64,000 nucleotides of DNA from Epiperipatus broadwayi (GCA_028023455.1 JAQFVV010006450.1:1151501-1215500); one strand, 5' to 3'; positions 1 through 13,100 are shown, counted from the stretch's first letter. Translations and numbers: made by a program. The notes: generated by a model not told the origin, from the letters alone.

Positions 1-2056
1 TATTACTGTTTCCAAAAATCTAATTTCTTAATGATACTTTCAATTTTATCATTAACATTAAAGATCGTTATCGACTGTACATATTAACAACTTTACTGTA
101 TAATATTATTAATTAAAATAATTTTTATGAATTATATATTTTTATGATTTAATTTTTTTTATGTCCGTCATTATTGATTATTTTTCGTGTACCACCAGTG
201 GTATGCGTGGAAAACACTGATCTATATTACAACAAAAATGAAAAATGTTATTAATACAGGTAGAACATCATTAATCCAAAATCCCATATTCTAGGCGGGG
301 GTTTAGATTTTAAAAATAGATTTTTTTTATCTCCTCAATATAAACCCAAATTCTGATAAGATATACAACTATAATTAATCTTATTAATTTTTAAATATTT
401 ATTTAATGGTGTTTTTTTTAATTTGATTTTGTTTGTAAATGGTATACAAAATAAGTTATATATTGTAAAAAATCAAAGGTTAACTTTGAAATTTTATTTG
501 GATATTAGAAGTTTTTGAATAATAACTCTTGATATTAATAGTATCCTAGGTGTAAAATGAATTATGTATAGATAAATAGAAAAATGAATATTAAAATATA
601 ATGGTTAGTGGTTAGAACACCTATTCATAATGTAGATTTCAAGATTAAATATAAATACAGTCAGAGGAATAAAATAATTACCTTTGTCATCTATCTGTTG
701 TTTCTTCACATCTGACCTTCTAGATATAAATTTGAAAATTTTTCCAGGTTCCAGAAATTTTAAAAAAACTTTGTTATTTCTATCATTTACATAAAAAATT
801 ACTGCTATTCTGTGAAATAATTGGTTTTAATTATATATATATTAGCATATTAATTTATTTTATTTTAAAAAACAAGTTCATTTGTTATATACAACATATT
901 AAATTATATATAACAGAAGGAAAGTGCAATACAGTGGAAGTTTACATTCATATAAATGTAATATATTAACAACTAAATTAGTTATGAAATACAAAACATA
1001 AATTATATAAAATGGTACATAATTAGCACAAGGAACAAACATGTATACATGTAACCACTCTTTATATCAGTTGCATCATTTTATTTCAAAGACAGTTATT
1101 AAATAATTTAATATTTAAATTCTGATTTAATAACTATATGGCCATTAGTGACTATATTGATCTTTTTGAATTACCTTAATAGAAAAACTTATTTGCAATC
1201 TATTAAGGAGATTATATTCAGATATTCAGAAATTTGAATAAAGTAGTAAAACAACTATATACAGAATGCAGTGAAATAAAACAGATAATGCACTATTTAA
1301 ATTCAGATTTAGAAAATGTCTATTTGATTTTGATTTTCACAAGACAATACTTGCTTGGTTTCTTTATATATATATATATTTTTGTTAAGATTAATCTAAA
1401 TTTGTTGGTGAAAGAATTTATCTAGTTGTTTAGTGAAAAAGATAAAGTTATTTTGTAAAAAAGGTAATCGATTTTTGTCATTGCTTGTCCCATCATCATC
1501 TGACTCTAGATATTGGCCCCTGTAAGTTCAAAATTTTTGTTGACTAATGGGAGAGAGGCACATTTTTATTCCAATCAATTTTGTTAGCTTTGTGATGTGG
1601 AGTGCTCTTTTTTTAAAAAAAAAAACAAAAAAATAAATTAATTGTTTAGCCATTTACTAATAGTATTAAAAAAATTTATACATAGTATCAGTGACTATTT
1701 TTGGTACTGAGCTATAAATTGAATATACCATTTTTAGAGATTTGAACCAAGATCAGTATTAGACAAAAATGATTTGATATTATTTTTTAATATTTTCTTT
1801 TAAGTGAATGTTCCAAGATTAGGAATCTTAATCCCCATTGTAGTATTAGAAATGAATTTATTTTTAGCATAATTTTTCCCCATTTGATATATTTTAAAAA
1901 ACACTGTACAGAAATCTAAGATTTTTAAGTGTTTTTGGATATCCTAATTGATACAGTTTTAAAATGTAGGGTTTGAGTTTTCATTGACTGCAACATTTTT
2001 TTTTTCTTTTTGGTCTTCAATATTTCTGAAATATAACTTTTTTTATATTTTGTATG
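1..2056. other. AT-rich non-coding stretch, no gene seen
   Basis: Only short open frames of low-complexity composition are present. Poly(A)/poly(T) runs and TA-rich tracts dominate. I see no splice-flanked coding block, RNA gene or recognisable transposon. Probably intron or intergenic DNA. Confidence 0.6.
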
Positions 2057-2064
2057 TTTTATAT

Positions 2065-2463
2065 CAGGGGTCCCCAACCCTATGCCCGTGGGCACCATGG
2101 TGCCCGCAGACCATTTTATGTGTGCCTGCCATTATCCAAACACGATAAAAAATTATTTATCTGATACAAATAAATTTAATTTTTAAAATTTCTTATAAAT
2201 TATTGTATTATATTGTAATCAAATTGTAGGGCATACTATACTTTTACAGCATAAAAATATAAATGTTAATTATATGTTAAAATTTTATTTTTGAAATAAA
2301 TATTTTTTTGTACATTATGTGTATTATTAACAATATCCAACTATAAATTTACATTGAAAAAAATAAACGGTGCTCATCACCTGGTTGAAAAAATAAATGG
2401 TGCCTGCCACCTGGCCGGTATTATAGAATGTGCTCTTAAGTGCAAAAAGGTTGGGGACCCCTG
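2065..2463. mobile_element. Non-autonomous hAT-type element (MITE), 399 bp
   Basis: The element begins CAGGGGTCCCCAACC and ends with its exact reverse complement, giving 15-bp perfect terminal inverted repeats. Both sides carry the same 8-bp direct repeat TTTTATAT (2057-2064 and 2464-2471), the target-site duplication length typical of hAT transposons. There is no transposase; the interior is AT-rich, with GC-richer subterminal parts containing repeated GGTGCCTGCCACCTGG-like words near the right end. It would depend on a hAT transposase supplied in trans. The termini differ from those of the hAT element at 29669-34254, so that transposase is not an obvious partner. Confidence 0.85.
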
Positions 2464-2471
2464 TTTTATAT

Positions 2472-5400
2472 GCTGTCTAGAAGATAAAACAGTGACCATT
2501 ATTAGTTAATTTAATTACAAAAACTATCATAAGTAAATCGCAATAGTAGGTACTTTATCTCTTCATCTTCAAAATATAATATCTGCCCCAAGGCTTAGAA
2601 TTAAATGCTATGAATATTGGGACACTACTGTACATGGATATTGTGAGCATTATTGGAATTTGGTATAAGAATGACATATATATATATGGGGGTGAGTACA
2701 TTTATGTGTTTAGTCGGATTTATGTTTGTGTAGAAAGGACATCATGGCAGAGAAAATATGTCCATCTGATATGTCTGTTACCTGGGGTTCATATCTGATT
2801 TAAATATTTTTTTTAAGAGACTTAAGATTTTTCTCTCAGATAATCCATCTAGTATTGGTTGATAAATGGATATCTAGCTCTCCTTAGCTAGAGAGAAAAA
2901 CAAGGTTGGAAAGCCATTCATATCCTTTCCTCCCAATCCTCTCAATAATTTGTATGCATGGGGAATAGTTCAAGTTCTCCATCATCATTCCTCTATTAGG
3001 TATTGCTGGATAGTCTTTACCTTGCAGGGGAGTCTTTAATTAAAAAGACTATTTGTCTAGTGTTTGTCTGAAAAATGACATTCGATTCCCATATTGGTAA
3101 TGACACCAATTAGGCCAACAATACTTGAAGAAGAGAGAGAGTAATATCACCCAAAACCTTATGTGCTAACCTATGTAGTATTACTAGTAGTTAAATGTAT
3201 TTGAAAGTTTAACTAAAGTTTAAATTTTTCTAAAGATGTTTAACATTTAATTCAATGATATTATGATTTCAAATAAAATTCTTAAAAAATTGTTTAGAAT
3301 AAAATACTTTGAATATTTAATTCCAATGCGCGTTTTTTTTTTTTTAAAAACATATATATATTTAAGTTAAATAAAATTTTATTACATACAGCTATTTTTG
3401 AATTTCGTCTCTCCATTTAATAGATTCCGATTATATTTACAACAAAAAATTATTACAATACAATTTATTTATTTCCAAATCGGAAATTTCTCATTCCTCT
3501 TCTGGCTGTATAGTGCAAAGAAAGATGTTATTCTTCTGTCAATTTTCGAAAGGAGAATCATTCGCGTAAAGAAAAGTCGGGCTTTATATTTTACTTTTTT
3601 TTTCAATACGGAAAAAAAATTTTCTTTACAGTATAAATTTCAAATTCCTCTTGACAATTCCTGAAAACTAATATTCTTATTTTTGATTTTTATTTAACTA
3701 TTTTATTCCCAGTTTTAATTTTTTTTATCCTTTAATAGTAATCTTTTATTAAAATATATATATATTTGATAACTATTGAAATTTATTTTAAATTATTGTA
3801 AGTTTATTTGTGACTCCCTGTGTAGCTTTCATACTAATAGTATTTCAAATAGTAAATGAATCAAGCACCGAATTCAGGCAGCCAGATGTTTATTAGAAAT
3901 AGTGTTTTTTGGTAATGAAATTATATGACGGTTCAAAGTAGAGGCTGAGTAAAACTTTGAAAATTTTATTACTTTTCAAATCGTCTTATGGGTTTTTTAT
4001 CAGTATTCAGATTTCTAATTATTTTCAATTAGAGTGGTATAAAACAAAGAAAGTGATTAAAAACTATATTCATCATTCAGAAAAGTGTGATAGATAACTT
4101 CATTCCTGCCCTGTGGTATCCTCCTTGAAGACAATAAAAGTTTATAAATGTAAGAAATATCCAAGCAACAAATAACTTAAATATAGAGTGCACTTGTTCT
4201 ATATAAAACTTTTAAATTCCACGCACTTCTTAAAACATATAAAGTTATATGTAAAAATCAAATGATTCCTATATTTCTGGTAGAACCTGCCTTCATCAAT
4301 TAGCCCAGATCCCTGTCCACACTTATCTTTATCATTATTGTTTAATATTTATCGATAGCAGGATCTGTGATAGTACTTGAAGTGCACTTATTTTGACAAT
4401 ATCATCTGGGATTGTTAAATATTATTTACTAATGGTTTTATTAGTTTATAAATTACTGTTAATTTTTTGGAAACAAATATAACTTTAATAAACTCAAATA
4501 AAAATTAGAATAGCGATTATTAAACCATAGCATATATATTAATCATTAAGCTATTTTTATTACTCATACTTGTAATATATTCACTACACAATAAAACTTC
4601 TAAATTCTATATACTTTTAAAACATATGGATAAAGGTATATGTAAAATGCATATGATCTTTAAAATGAATTTCTGACAGAGAATTAGTCACCATCATTTA
4701 GTCCAGATCCTTCCCCACAACATGTCTTCCTCATCATAGTTTAATATTTATCTTTAGAACATTATTAAATTAATAAATAAATCTGTGGGATGTTAAGACA
4801 TAATATCTTAGAAGTAATATCATTCTATGAATAGAAATAAAATATTATCTATAAGGTTAAAGTAAGTACAATAATACATTTACTTACAACCAATTTTAAT
4901 ATAATAATAAAGAAAATTAATTAAAAATTGACTGATATCATAATGCCACAACTATATCTCCTATATCTGTAAATGTAGTAACTTAACTCCATGCATTTTA
5001 AGTGATACTGAAAGAGATGAGTTTAGAGTTTATAAAAATAACTATTTTTCATATGTAATCTAGGAGACAACTCTATCTCTACTATCTCTTAGTAATATAA
5101 ACTATAATTGATTGTGAAACAAGTGTTGAGACACTCATACAGAATACTGGAAATTTAATTTGTCTAATCAAAAAATTAAGAGGCACTTGTAAGCCAGCAT
5201 AACTTTTATATTATACACAACACAAGTATATATTTCTTTTTCTATTATCCTGATCCAAATCACTTGCAACTAACATTATCTGCTATTATGTATACAGTAG
5301 ACTTTTTTTCCCCCTAATTACTGATAAATCTCATTATTTTATGTTCTGTATGCACACCTTTTGGAGAGACTACATTCTCAACAGAAATCTGCTTATCTCA

Positions 5401-5880
5401 CTATATATAAATTATACTGTCTCTTACCAAACTTTATGGTTGCCATTATTATTTAGTACTAAATATAGTATTGTTATTAATATCATTAATACTTAATAAT
5501 CATTTTCTTTTTTTTTTTAAATAATATTTAATTTTCTTATGAATAAACTATTAGAAATTATTTACTATACTGTGCTAACAAATACATTGCTTATTTAAAA
5601 TGTATGCTAATATTTTTGCTTATTTTGGAAATAGTAGCATATCTAAAATAAATTTGAACTACTTGTATGCTTATACCTACTTTTATTAAATTGTGTTTCA
5701 AATGTCAAGATTTATTTCCATTAATATTTAGCAATTTTTATTAACAGTTTTTATTTTTTCTAAATTGTGGTGCTTTTTCTAATAAATTTTTAATGTTTTC
5801 GTTTTATAATAGATATTCAAACAATAAAATAATTATCTATTAGAAGCTTGCTTATTTATTTGTTTTTTTCATGTAAATAT
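2472..5880. other. AT-rich non-coding stretch with possible SINE remnant
   Basis: No gene is supported. Around 3085-3105 a B-box-like word (ATTCGATTCCCAT) lies downstream of a weak A-box-like sequence, so 3000-3180 may be a decayed tRNA-derived SINE. The open frame at 3398-3664 is low complexity and has no splice or domain support. The rest is simple AT-rich sequence. Confidence 0.45.
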
Positions 5881-6008
5881 TGTTGTCAATTGAAAATATT
5901 TCACTATTAGATGTGATAATATGTAGACTATTTCCATTATCTATCATTAAATGTTGAATGTATAGAAAGTTTTGTTCTTTATTTAAACTTTTTAAATACA
6001 AACAACTT

Positions 6009-8658
6009 TTTTTTTTCTCAGTGATGAGATGTTTATTCATCAAAAAAACAAAACAGATACAATGAAACAAATGAAATTTCAGAAACAAAATGGTAAGAGG
6101 GGAAGGATACATGTAAAAAGGGAAAGGGAAGTGGACAGGGGGAAAGGTGTGTAGTTCAGGCTGGTTAGAAAAGCACATCTTAGAAAAGGTAGGAATACGG
6201 AAATTTTATGGTGAGCTAGGATGAGCTGGGTTGGGAGAGATATGAGGAGTACAGTTCTTGCTTCTCCTGCCAGAATTGCACAATGATTCATTCTTGATGT
6301 TACTTGATGAACCACTGTCCGAGAAAAATTCAGCAGAGGAAGGTGAGAGAGTGCGAAAGGAGGAGGGTGATGAGGACCGGGTTGAAGCCAGAGAATTTTT
6401 TGCTGAAAGAATTCTTTTTTTTTTCCTTGTGTGTTCTGAATGTCTGAGACTTGCCCTTGGTTCAGGAAAAGGATCCATTATGATTTTACTGGGAAGATCA
6501 AGGATGGAAATCTGCCTATCAGAGTTGGTGTCACTATCTGATGGGTTAGGGCATGCACACTTCTGATGTTTCTTGTTAGTGGCGGAAGGGCCAGAGTTGG
6601 TAGACTCAGACAGGATGATTTCTGAGTTTGAATAAGTGTTCATGTCCATTAAGGAAAGAGGGTCCTGTGAGAAGCTGTAACTGAGAGTGGTGGGCTGCGA
6701 GTGAGACCAAAATTATGTGGCCCAGAGGAAGCTGGAATCTTACTGAAAGATGAGAGAGTGGCCGAATGCTGAAAGATTGAATTGAAGTGAGGTGGAGGTG
6801 AGAGGTTAGCTGAAGGAGGTTGTTCATATTTATTAGGGCTGTGCAGAGCACAGATGTGGTTTAGGTCTTTTTCTTTCTGGCAACAGTTGCATTTATTTTT
6901 TGAGGTCAGTCCCGATTAAGGTGGTTGCGGTCTTTGCAGGTGAAACATTGTGGTCTCATCCCCTTAATTGAAATGACCAAAGGTGCTAGTTCAGCTGCTA
7001 TTGTTGTGGGAATGCTTTCAGGAGAAAGACCTTTTTTAAGGATGAATTGAAATAAGGCTGTGTTGGTGAAGGTGAGACCATTGGTGAGAGGATCCCTAAG
7101 GTATTCAAATGAGGTAACTTGTCTGAATGCCTCGAGATATTTCTGTAGGTGCTGCCTCTGCATACCTATGTGGCAGTTTTTGATAAACCCCTTAAGTATG
7201 TATGGTCTATTGGTGTCTATTGGAACCATGAACATATTGTTTAAAAATTTGAATCTGTTTTTGAAGGCTTGTCTTTGTATTGTGTTGTGAAACTCTAATG
7301 ACATGTATCAGTCATTAGGAAGGGTGAGGATTTTATGTATATAATCAGTTAGCTTGTGGAGTTTGATAAGGTCATAGAGCTGCTGTCTTGGAAATTTATG
7401 GAGTCCACATTGTAGATCTGTAACCGCCAGAATGACAGAGCTGTCACTCTGGTAGCAATGAAGTGACTTGAGGAGGGGCGGTGGAACTGTTTGGTTAAAT
7501 TGTTCTGAGATCACTGTGTGATTCTCTGGTGTAAGTTGTTTAGTAGGAATGAAGGTTTCAGAGGTGGCTGAATCATGATTGTTCGAATTGTCCTTATCAA
7601 GACCCCACAGATTTTGAAGGAGCTCTGCTTGGGGTGTTTGTATTGTGGTTCTATTAGAACTTTTTGGTAAGATGCTGGATGCAGCCTGAGCATAGGAGTT
7701 AGCAAAGACTTGCTGTGGTGATGGATTTTTAATAAGAGATTGCTCTATAGTGTGACTGATTATAGTGGGAGTAGTATTGGCAGACTTGGTTGCGCTCATA
7801 GATTGAGATGGGGAATTAATGAGTAGCATCATCTTTGGAGTAGTTATTGTGTGTTAAATTTTTAGAGAAATCAGAGTTGGATGAGGTTTCTGTATTAAAC
7901 TTAGGTGTAGCAGGCTGTGAGGTCTGGGGATGGAGATCCTGAAATAGATTCTGTGCTGAAAGTTTCTTTGGAGTTTAATTTAGTTAACATTTTTGGAAGT
8001 TTTGAAGATTTTTGTTTTTGTGAATTATGTTTTTGCACATTTTTGCCATTAGGGGCGGTGGCCATCTTTAAACTGTTTGGAAGAGTTACAGATTATATAA
8101 AGAAAAAAAATTGAAGTGAAATCTAAAGAATTTGATTTTAAAAAAATGAAGTAACTTCACACTGGAGAGATTGCTAATGTTAATTATAGTTGGTTAATAC
8201 AAAAATTGATTAGAAATTAAGGCAGTTTGCTACCCCAGAGGGGGGGGGTGAAAAAAGAAGATCGTTTTTAATGACCTAAATAATTGGAACAATACATTAA
8301 AAAAAAATTTGGTAAAAAAAGTTTTGAGTGATAAGAGAACTGGAGAGGAAATGAAGTCAAGGGGCTAGGAGGAAATAAAACCCTCTATGGTACATAGAAC
8401 AGTGAACCTACCCATCAAACAGGGGGAAGAATATGGTAATCTATTGTAGATAATCAGATAGTAGATGCAGTGAAATAATGATGAAATACACTAAAAAACT
8501 GATGATTGTAAATGAAAAGGCACACAAACAGCAAATAATGTACATTAAAGGGACAAATACACATAGGGAATACCTCTGATAGCAGGAAACCTGACTTTTT
8601 AAAGTCTTTTCAAGAGAGCTGTGAAGCAAGTGATCTTCTTTCTAGAAGCAGCTCCACC
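6009..8658 (-). mobile_element. ORF1-only LINE-derived retroposon (half-LINE)
   Basis: This is a 2.65-kb mRNA-like insertion on the minus strand. It has a ~590-bp leader, a degraded ORF1, a short 3' UTR, an AATAAA signal (complement of 6032-6037) and a terminal poly(A) seen as the T-run at 6007-6016. It is flanked by perfect 12-bp duplications TACAAACAACTT (5997-6008 and 8659-8670), the signature of target-primed reverse transcription. No reverse transcriptase or endonuclease follows ORF1. The layout resembles mammalian HAL1 elements, which keep only ORF1 and borrow a partner's RT. A processed pseudogene of a gag-like host gene, or an internally deleted/spliced LINE transcript, are alternatives. 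Confidence 0.7.
6206..8065 (-). pseudogene. Degraded LINE-like ORF1 protein with zinc knuckles
   Basis: The reading starts at an ATG at 8065 (MATAPNGKNV) and continues through several pieces in different frames. Breaks are near 7903 and 7832 (frameshifts), 7305 (in-frame TGA), 6916 (in-frame TGA) and 6905 (frameshift in an A-run), with another shift near 6650. The N-terminal half is Ser/Thr/Gln-rich and probably disordered. The middle (about 7460-6960) is a conserved-looking basic domain. Then comes a CCHC-type knuckle, CFTCKDRNHLNRD, whose last Cys is replaced by the TGA at 6916. A second Cys/His cluster follows immediately (CNCCQKEKDLNHIC). The C-terminal ~150 residues are Ser/Pro-rich. Such proteins bind LINE RNA in cytoplasmic particles. 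The family is inferred from architecture only; I do not recognise a named clade. It is dead as a protein. Confidence 0.65.
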
Positions 8659-9199
8659 TACAAACAACTTGTTAATAATAACACACAAATAGACAACACA
8701 GGTTAGTATTTACACATTATTCTCCACTCTTCTTTAGGTGTCGCTAGCTTGACCAGTGACAATATTAGCATAGGAGTTGGATTTACATCCTTAGATTCTT
8801 GTTATTAACCCCATGTTGTCTGTTTGTGTGTTATTATTAACAAGTTGTTTGTATTTGAAAAGTTTAAAATGTTCTATACATTCTACATTTAATGATAGAT
8901 GATGGAAATAGTTCAATATATTATCATCTTTAATATACCATTATCACAAACTTTCAGGTAAATATTTCAATATTGTTTGTTAACTGATCAGATATTTTTG
9001 ACATTCTATCAATTTGAAAACTATTAATTTTAACAACTGCTACTACTTGCAATTCTTTACTTTTACATTCTTTTATAAACCAAAGTTGAAGTATGATCCA
9101 CTTTGACAATATTATATTTAATTTTATACTGATCTATATATTTTACAACATATATTCTACCTAGGAACGTATATGTCATTATTAGAAAAATTAAAAATA

Positions 9200-9670
9200 A
9201 CAGCACCTTTCTGTTCCAATTCCATCTATAATATTTACTAAAGCTGTAACCTCAAGAATGTGTCATAAAAATGTGATAGTAGGGACCTCTACAGGTCTTA
9301 ACCACAATCTTACATTTTGGAAGAAAAGAGGGGAACCTTTCTTTACTTCAACCTACTTTCTATATAAATAGGTGAAGCTGAAGCCGTTAGATCTGTTAGA
9401 TCTGAGAGCATGAAGCTATTCAATACTTCACTGATTAAGTCCACATTTCTTATTACACATTAATACTCATGAAATCTTTCGATTTACAACAAGTCAATGG
9501 AAAGGTCTTATAGTTAGAAATATATTACGATAATTTAAAGCTGTAATTATAAATGTATTTAAATGCACATTGATTACATAAGTAATATTTACTAAGGCTG
9601 TAACCTCAAGTTTAAGTAATCCATGATTATTCAAGCTTACTATAGATGGAATTATTGCTGTTATATAATA
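9200..9670 (+). repeat. Family A structured repeat, copy 1 (1.08 units, head-to-tail)
   Basis: A 354-bp unit begins with TAATATTTACTAAAGCTG at 9229 and the same word recurs at 9583, ending with GCTGTAACCTCAAG at 9610, so the tail of one unit joins the head of the next. Internal hairpins seen in the other copies are kept: GACCT/AGGTC, CTTCAACCTA/TAGGTGAAG and TGAAG/CTTCA. Outside the unit the inverted words AATTCCATCTATA (9218-9230 and, in complement, 9641-9653) frame the whole insertion. No ORF is present. Confidence 0.75.
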
Positions 9671-9702
9671 GTATTTTATAATAGTAGGATAATGGATTCA
9701 CG

Positions 9703-10143
9703 TTTTTTTTATGTTTATGTAAACTAATGAATTAAATAATCTGATGTTATTATTAGAAAAAAGGATTTAAAAAATTATAACTTATAAAGATTTTTACTTA
9801 AAGTGTGCTAATGAAATATTTGTTGTTTGTATACAAAGCAAATGTCCCACTAATATTAATCTCTTATCTACATTTAAACACATATTAGACTTATATTTAT
9901 AGATTTTAATAAATAGTTTTTCAGGTTTTTTTTATGTTTATGTAAACTAATGAATTAAATAATCTGATGTTATTATTAGAAAAAAGGATTTAAAAAATTA
10001 TAACTTATAAAGATTTTTACTTAAAGTGTGCTAATGAAATATTTGTTGTTTGTATACAAAGCAAATGTCCCACTAATATTAATCTCTTATCTACATTTAA
10101 ACACATATTACACTTATATTTATAGATTTTAATAAATAGTTTT
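9703..10143 (+). repeat. Recent tandem duplication, 223-bp period
   Basis: Units 9703-9925 and 9926-10143 are nearly identical; I see one substitution (ATTAGACTT versus ATTACACTT) over more than 200 bp. The sequence is AT-rich and carries no gene. The junction is CAGG followed by a T-run. A duplication this fresh is either a segregating event or an assembly artefact. Confidence 0.9.
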
Positions 10144-13100
10144 ATACCTGTGATATAAATTGTCATTTGTATTACAGTAAAAACTTTTTAATCTGAATAT
10201 CCTGACTCTGAGATTTTTGTGGATTTAATGACTTTTTTGAATTTCAAAAGTAAATCTGTTATTTTGTTATTATAAACTAAATTTCTGTTAAGAACGGAAA
10301 AAACAGGTAACTCAGTGCAATTAGAATTATTAATTTATAATATTACTGAATGTTTTGTTTTAATAAGGTAATATATTTATTGTAAAAGCTTAAAAATCTC
10401 TTTCAACATTTTGTTTGGATAAAAGAAATGATTATTTTAATTGTATAGCATTAACAGATTAATTCCTTTAGTCTATACAATATAGTGGAAATTAAGTACA
10501 TTTAAATTCTTTTCTAGTCACATTAAGCTTTTATTATAAGTTTAAAATATTGTTGGTTTACATACGTTTTCTCATGTAACCCACTGTTTTAAATTGTGTA
10601 AAATGTTCCAATATATTTTAGTTCCAAATTAATAGGTGGAAGACATGTTCTTAATCACATCTGTATATGACAAATTTTATAAGTTGCATTTTTAGTAAAG
10701 GTCTTACTTTTAATGGAATCTTTACAATATATGTATACTTATTAAATAGTCATATATTGTAATTGTATTTTTTAATAGTTTTTTTATGATTATATATATG
10801 TAAATAATAAATATTTATATCTGATATCATCTGTTTTTTGGAGAATTTATTTACATTATATAACTCATTGGAAGCTTCATTTACTTTATGTTCAGTTTTT
10901 ATTTTTGTTTATATTTGTGTACTTAATTTGGTTAAAAGCCAACTATTTTGCTGAAGTATATATGTATTTTTTTATTTGGCAATAATTATCTACTTATCTA
11001 TCTATCTATCTGATGTGTTCATACATGTGAAAATAATAATTACATTGATTGTAAATATAATTATTTTTATTGAATGTTTAATTACTTTAGAAAGTCATGT
11101 AATTTTCAAACATTCAAAATACAGTTTGAGTTTCAATCCAGTAACTTTCCGCTTTTGAGTTATTAATTTATCTGCCTGCTGGTACTTAACTTGTTCATTT
11201 TAATGCTCAAATGTCACATGATTTTTAAGTTCAATTACTTTTTATCTACTAGTAATTTTTAAGTATTCATAGTTTTCAAAACTTTTAAAGCAAGCTTTTT
11301 ATATAAAAATTTTTGGCAACATTAGGTAAATCATAAGATTTAGTTAATGTTAATAAATTGTTAAAATAGATATGTAAAAGTGACAATAAGTTGATAAAAT
11401 GTTTTAATGTAATGTTTCCATTGAACTAAAAATGATTTTAAAGTTGTTGTTTTTAGGATAAGTATTTAATTAAGTTAACCCTCTGATCTCATTTTTTATC
11501 AATTCATTGCAACTCCAATAGTCCTATATTTCAACTAAATAAGTCATTTAGAATAGGAATCTTAATAATTGAAGCTTATGAAAGGATAGAAATTTTCTAC
11601 ATGAAGGAGTATAATAATACTTTTAAGTAATATCTAACTATTAGACTGAGTATTTGTTTTGTTTTTTATTGTATTTTTTTAAATATATGAAATGCTAAAG
11701 AAATTTGTTTATTTAAGTAAGAGATCAGATAGCTGTGGGTTAAGGGTATTTTCTATCTGGGCATGAGAAATAATTAACTATTTATTACTTTTTTTAATGT
11801 TTTATCTGTCATTGAAAATTTAATGAAAATGAGTTTGATTTTGGACTTATGTCTTTATATACTCCAGAAATTATCCATCATCTGGCTTCTTAACCCTCAA
11901 ATATTGACTGGCAAAAAGAAAAACCCAATGCCTTTTTTGATATTAATGTCAAATCTATTAGATAGAATTAATAGAAAATATAACTAATATATATTATTTA
12001 CCATTTTAAAATTAATCTATAAAACATTTGGTTCTAACAAATGCAGGGCTCTGCTTTGAAAATATAAGGGAATGTTCAAAAATATATATAATAAAATCTC
12101 CATTGAAAGTTTTATAATTATATTTTACAAAACTACAAATTGATTAAAATAAGCCAATCACATTATATGCATCCCTTGTATGGGTTGTAATTTTATTTCT
12201 TTTATAATAACACAATAACATTTAAGACTGAATTGCAATTTTAATAGCAAAATGTATTTTCTATGGAGAAAATTATCCAGGTCTTTTTTTTATATATACT
12301 AAATCTAAATTACATTTGAAATGATCTTTTAAGTTGTGAGTATTCAAGCTTTTGCTATTCCAAATTTAGTTTTGATAGCAATTACGTTTGGTTATGTTTA
12401 GGCTAATCTCTATCTTAAGGTATTAGTGTATATTTTTATTTTTATTTATGGTTACAATATCAGTTATGTAAAGTGTTTTATCCAATCATTGTACACAAAG
12501 CCACTTATTATTAATTTTAAAAAAAGATTTATATAATTTAATATCCTACAGCATTAGTGCCTCAAAATATTGAACATATGTATTTAGTGCACTCTTTGCA
12601 CTTTTTATTGGTGCACTCTCATTTATATAATACTTCCTCCATACAGCTTCCAAAATATTGTTATCAATGGATTATTATTGGTGAACAAATAACCATCATA
12701 ATTGTAATGGGTCTACTTTTACTAAATTTAAAAATTGACATAAAAAAGCATGAGCCTATAATTTGAAGAATAGTATATAACAAAAAAAAATAAGAAAATT
12801 TATTTATAACAAAGATGAAAAGCAACTATTTAGTGAAGAATTGTTTTATGAAGCTTGAGAAATCATGAAAACATTTGAAAGTAGAATATTTTAATGTACA
12901 TTGTAGAGATGTGAGAAACAAGTCCAGTAAGGTAATTATTTTTAGAAACAAAAGTTATTGAAATAGTTCAAAAAAACAGAAATGCAGAGTTGACAAATAT
13001 TGTCAATAGCAAGAAGGAGCTCAAGAAAGGTAAGAAGTGAAATATAATACCTTCAATATTGAATAGACTTTAATAAATGAAACATAGATAATGATTTACC

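Larger units (their letters stand above)
5885..8990. repeat. Long inverted repeat (broken fold-back element)
   Basis: The left arm runs from about 5885 to 6008 and resumes at 8671-8702. The right arm, in reverse complement, runs from about 8806 to 8990. Matching blocks include ATCTATCATTAAATGT, GAATGTATAGAA, TTAAACTTTT and CAAACAACTTGTTAATAATA. The arms diverge by scattered substitutions and small indels. The original loop is 8703-8805, about 100 bp with no gene. The retroposon at 6009-8658 inserted into the left arm, so the fold-back element is the older of the two. No terminal target duplication could be fixed because the outer ends fade gradually. Confidence 0.75.

Noticed and set aside
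6258-6566. 102-codon plus-strand frame
   Set aside because: Shadow of the minus-strand ORF1 pseudogene, which has the zinc-knuckle and mRNA-like context.
8495-8520. CTGATGATTGTAAATGAAAAGG as a hammerhead
   Set aside because: No cleavage triplet or helices around it; it lies in the retroposon leader.
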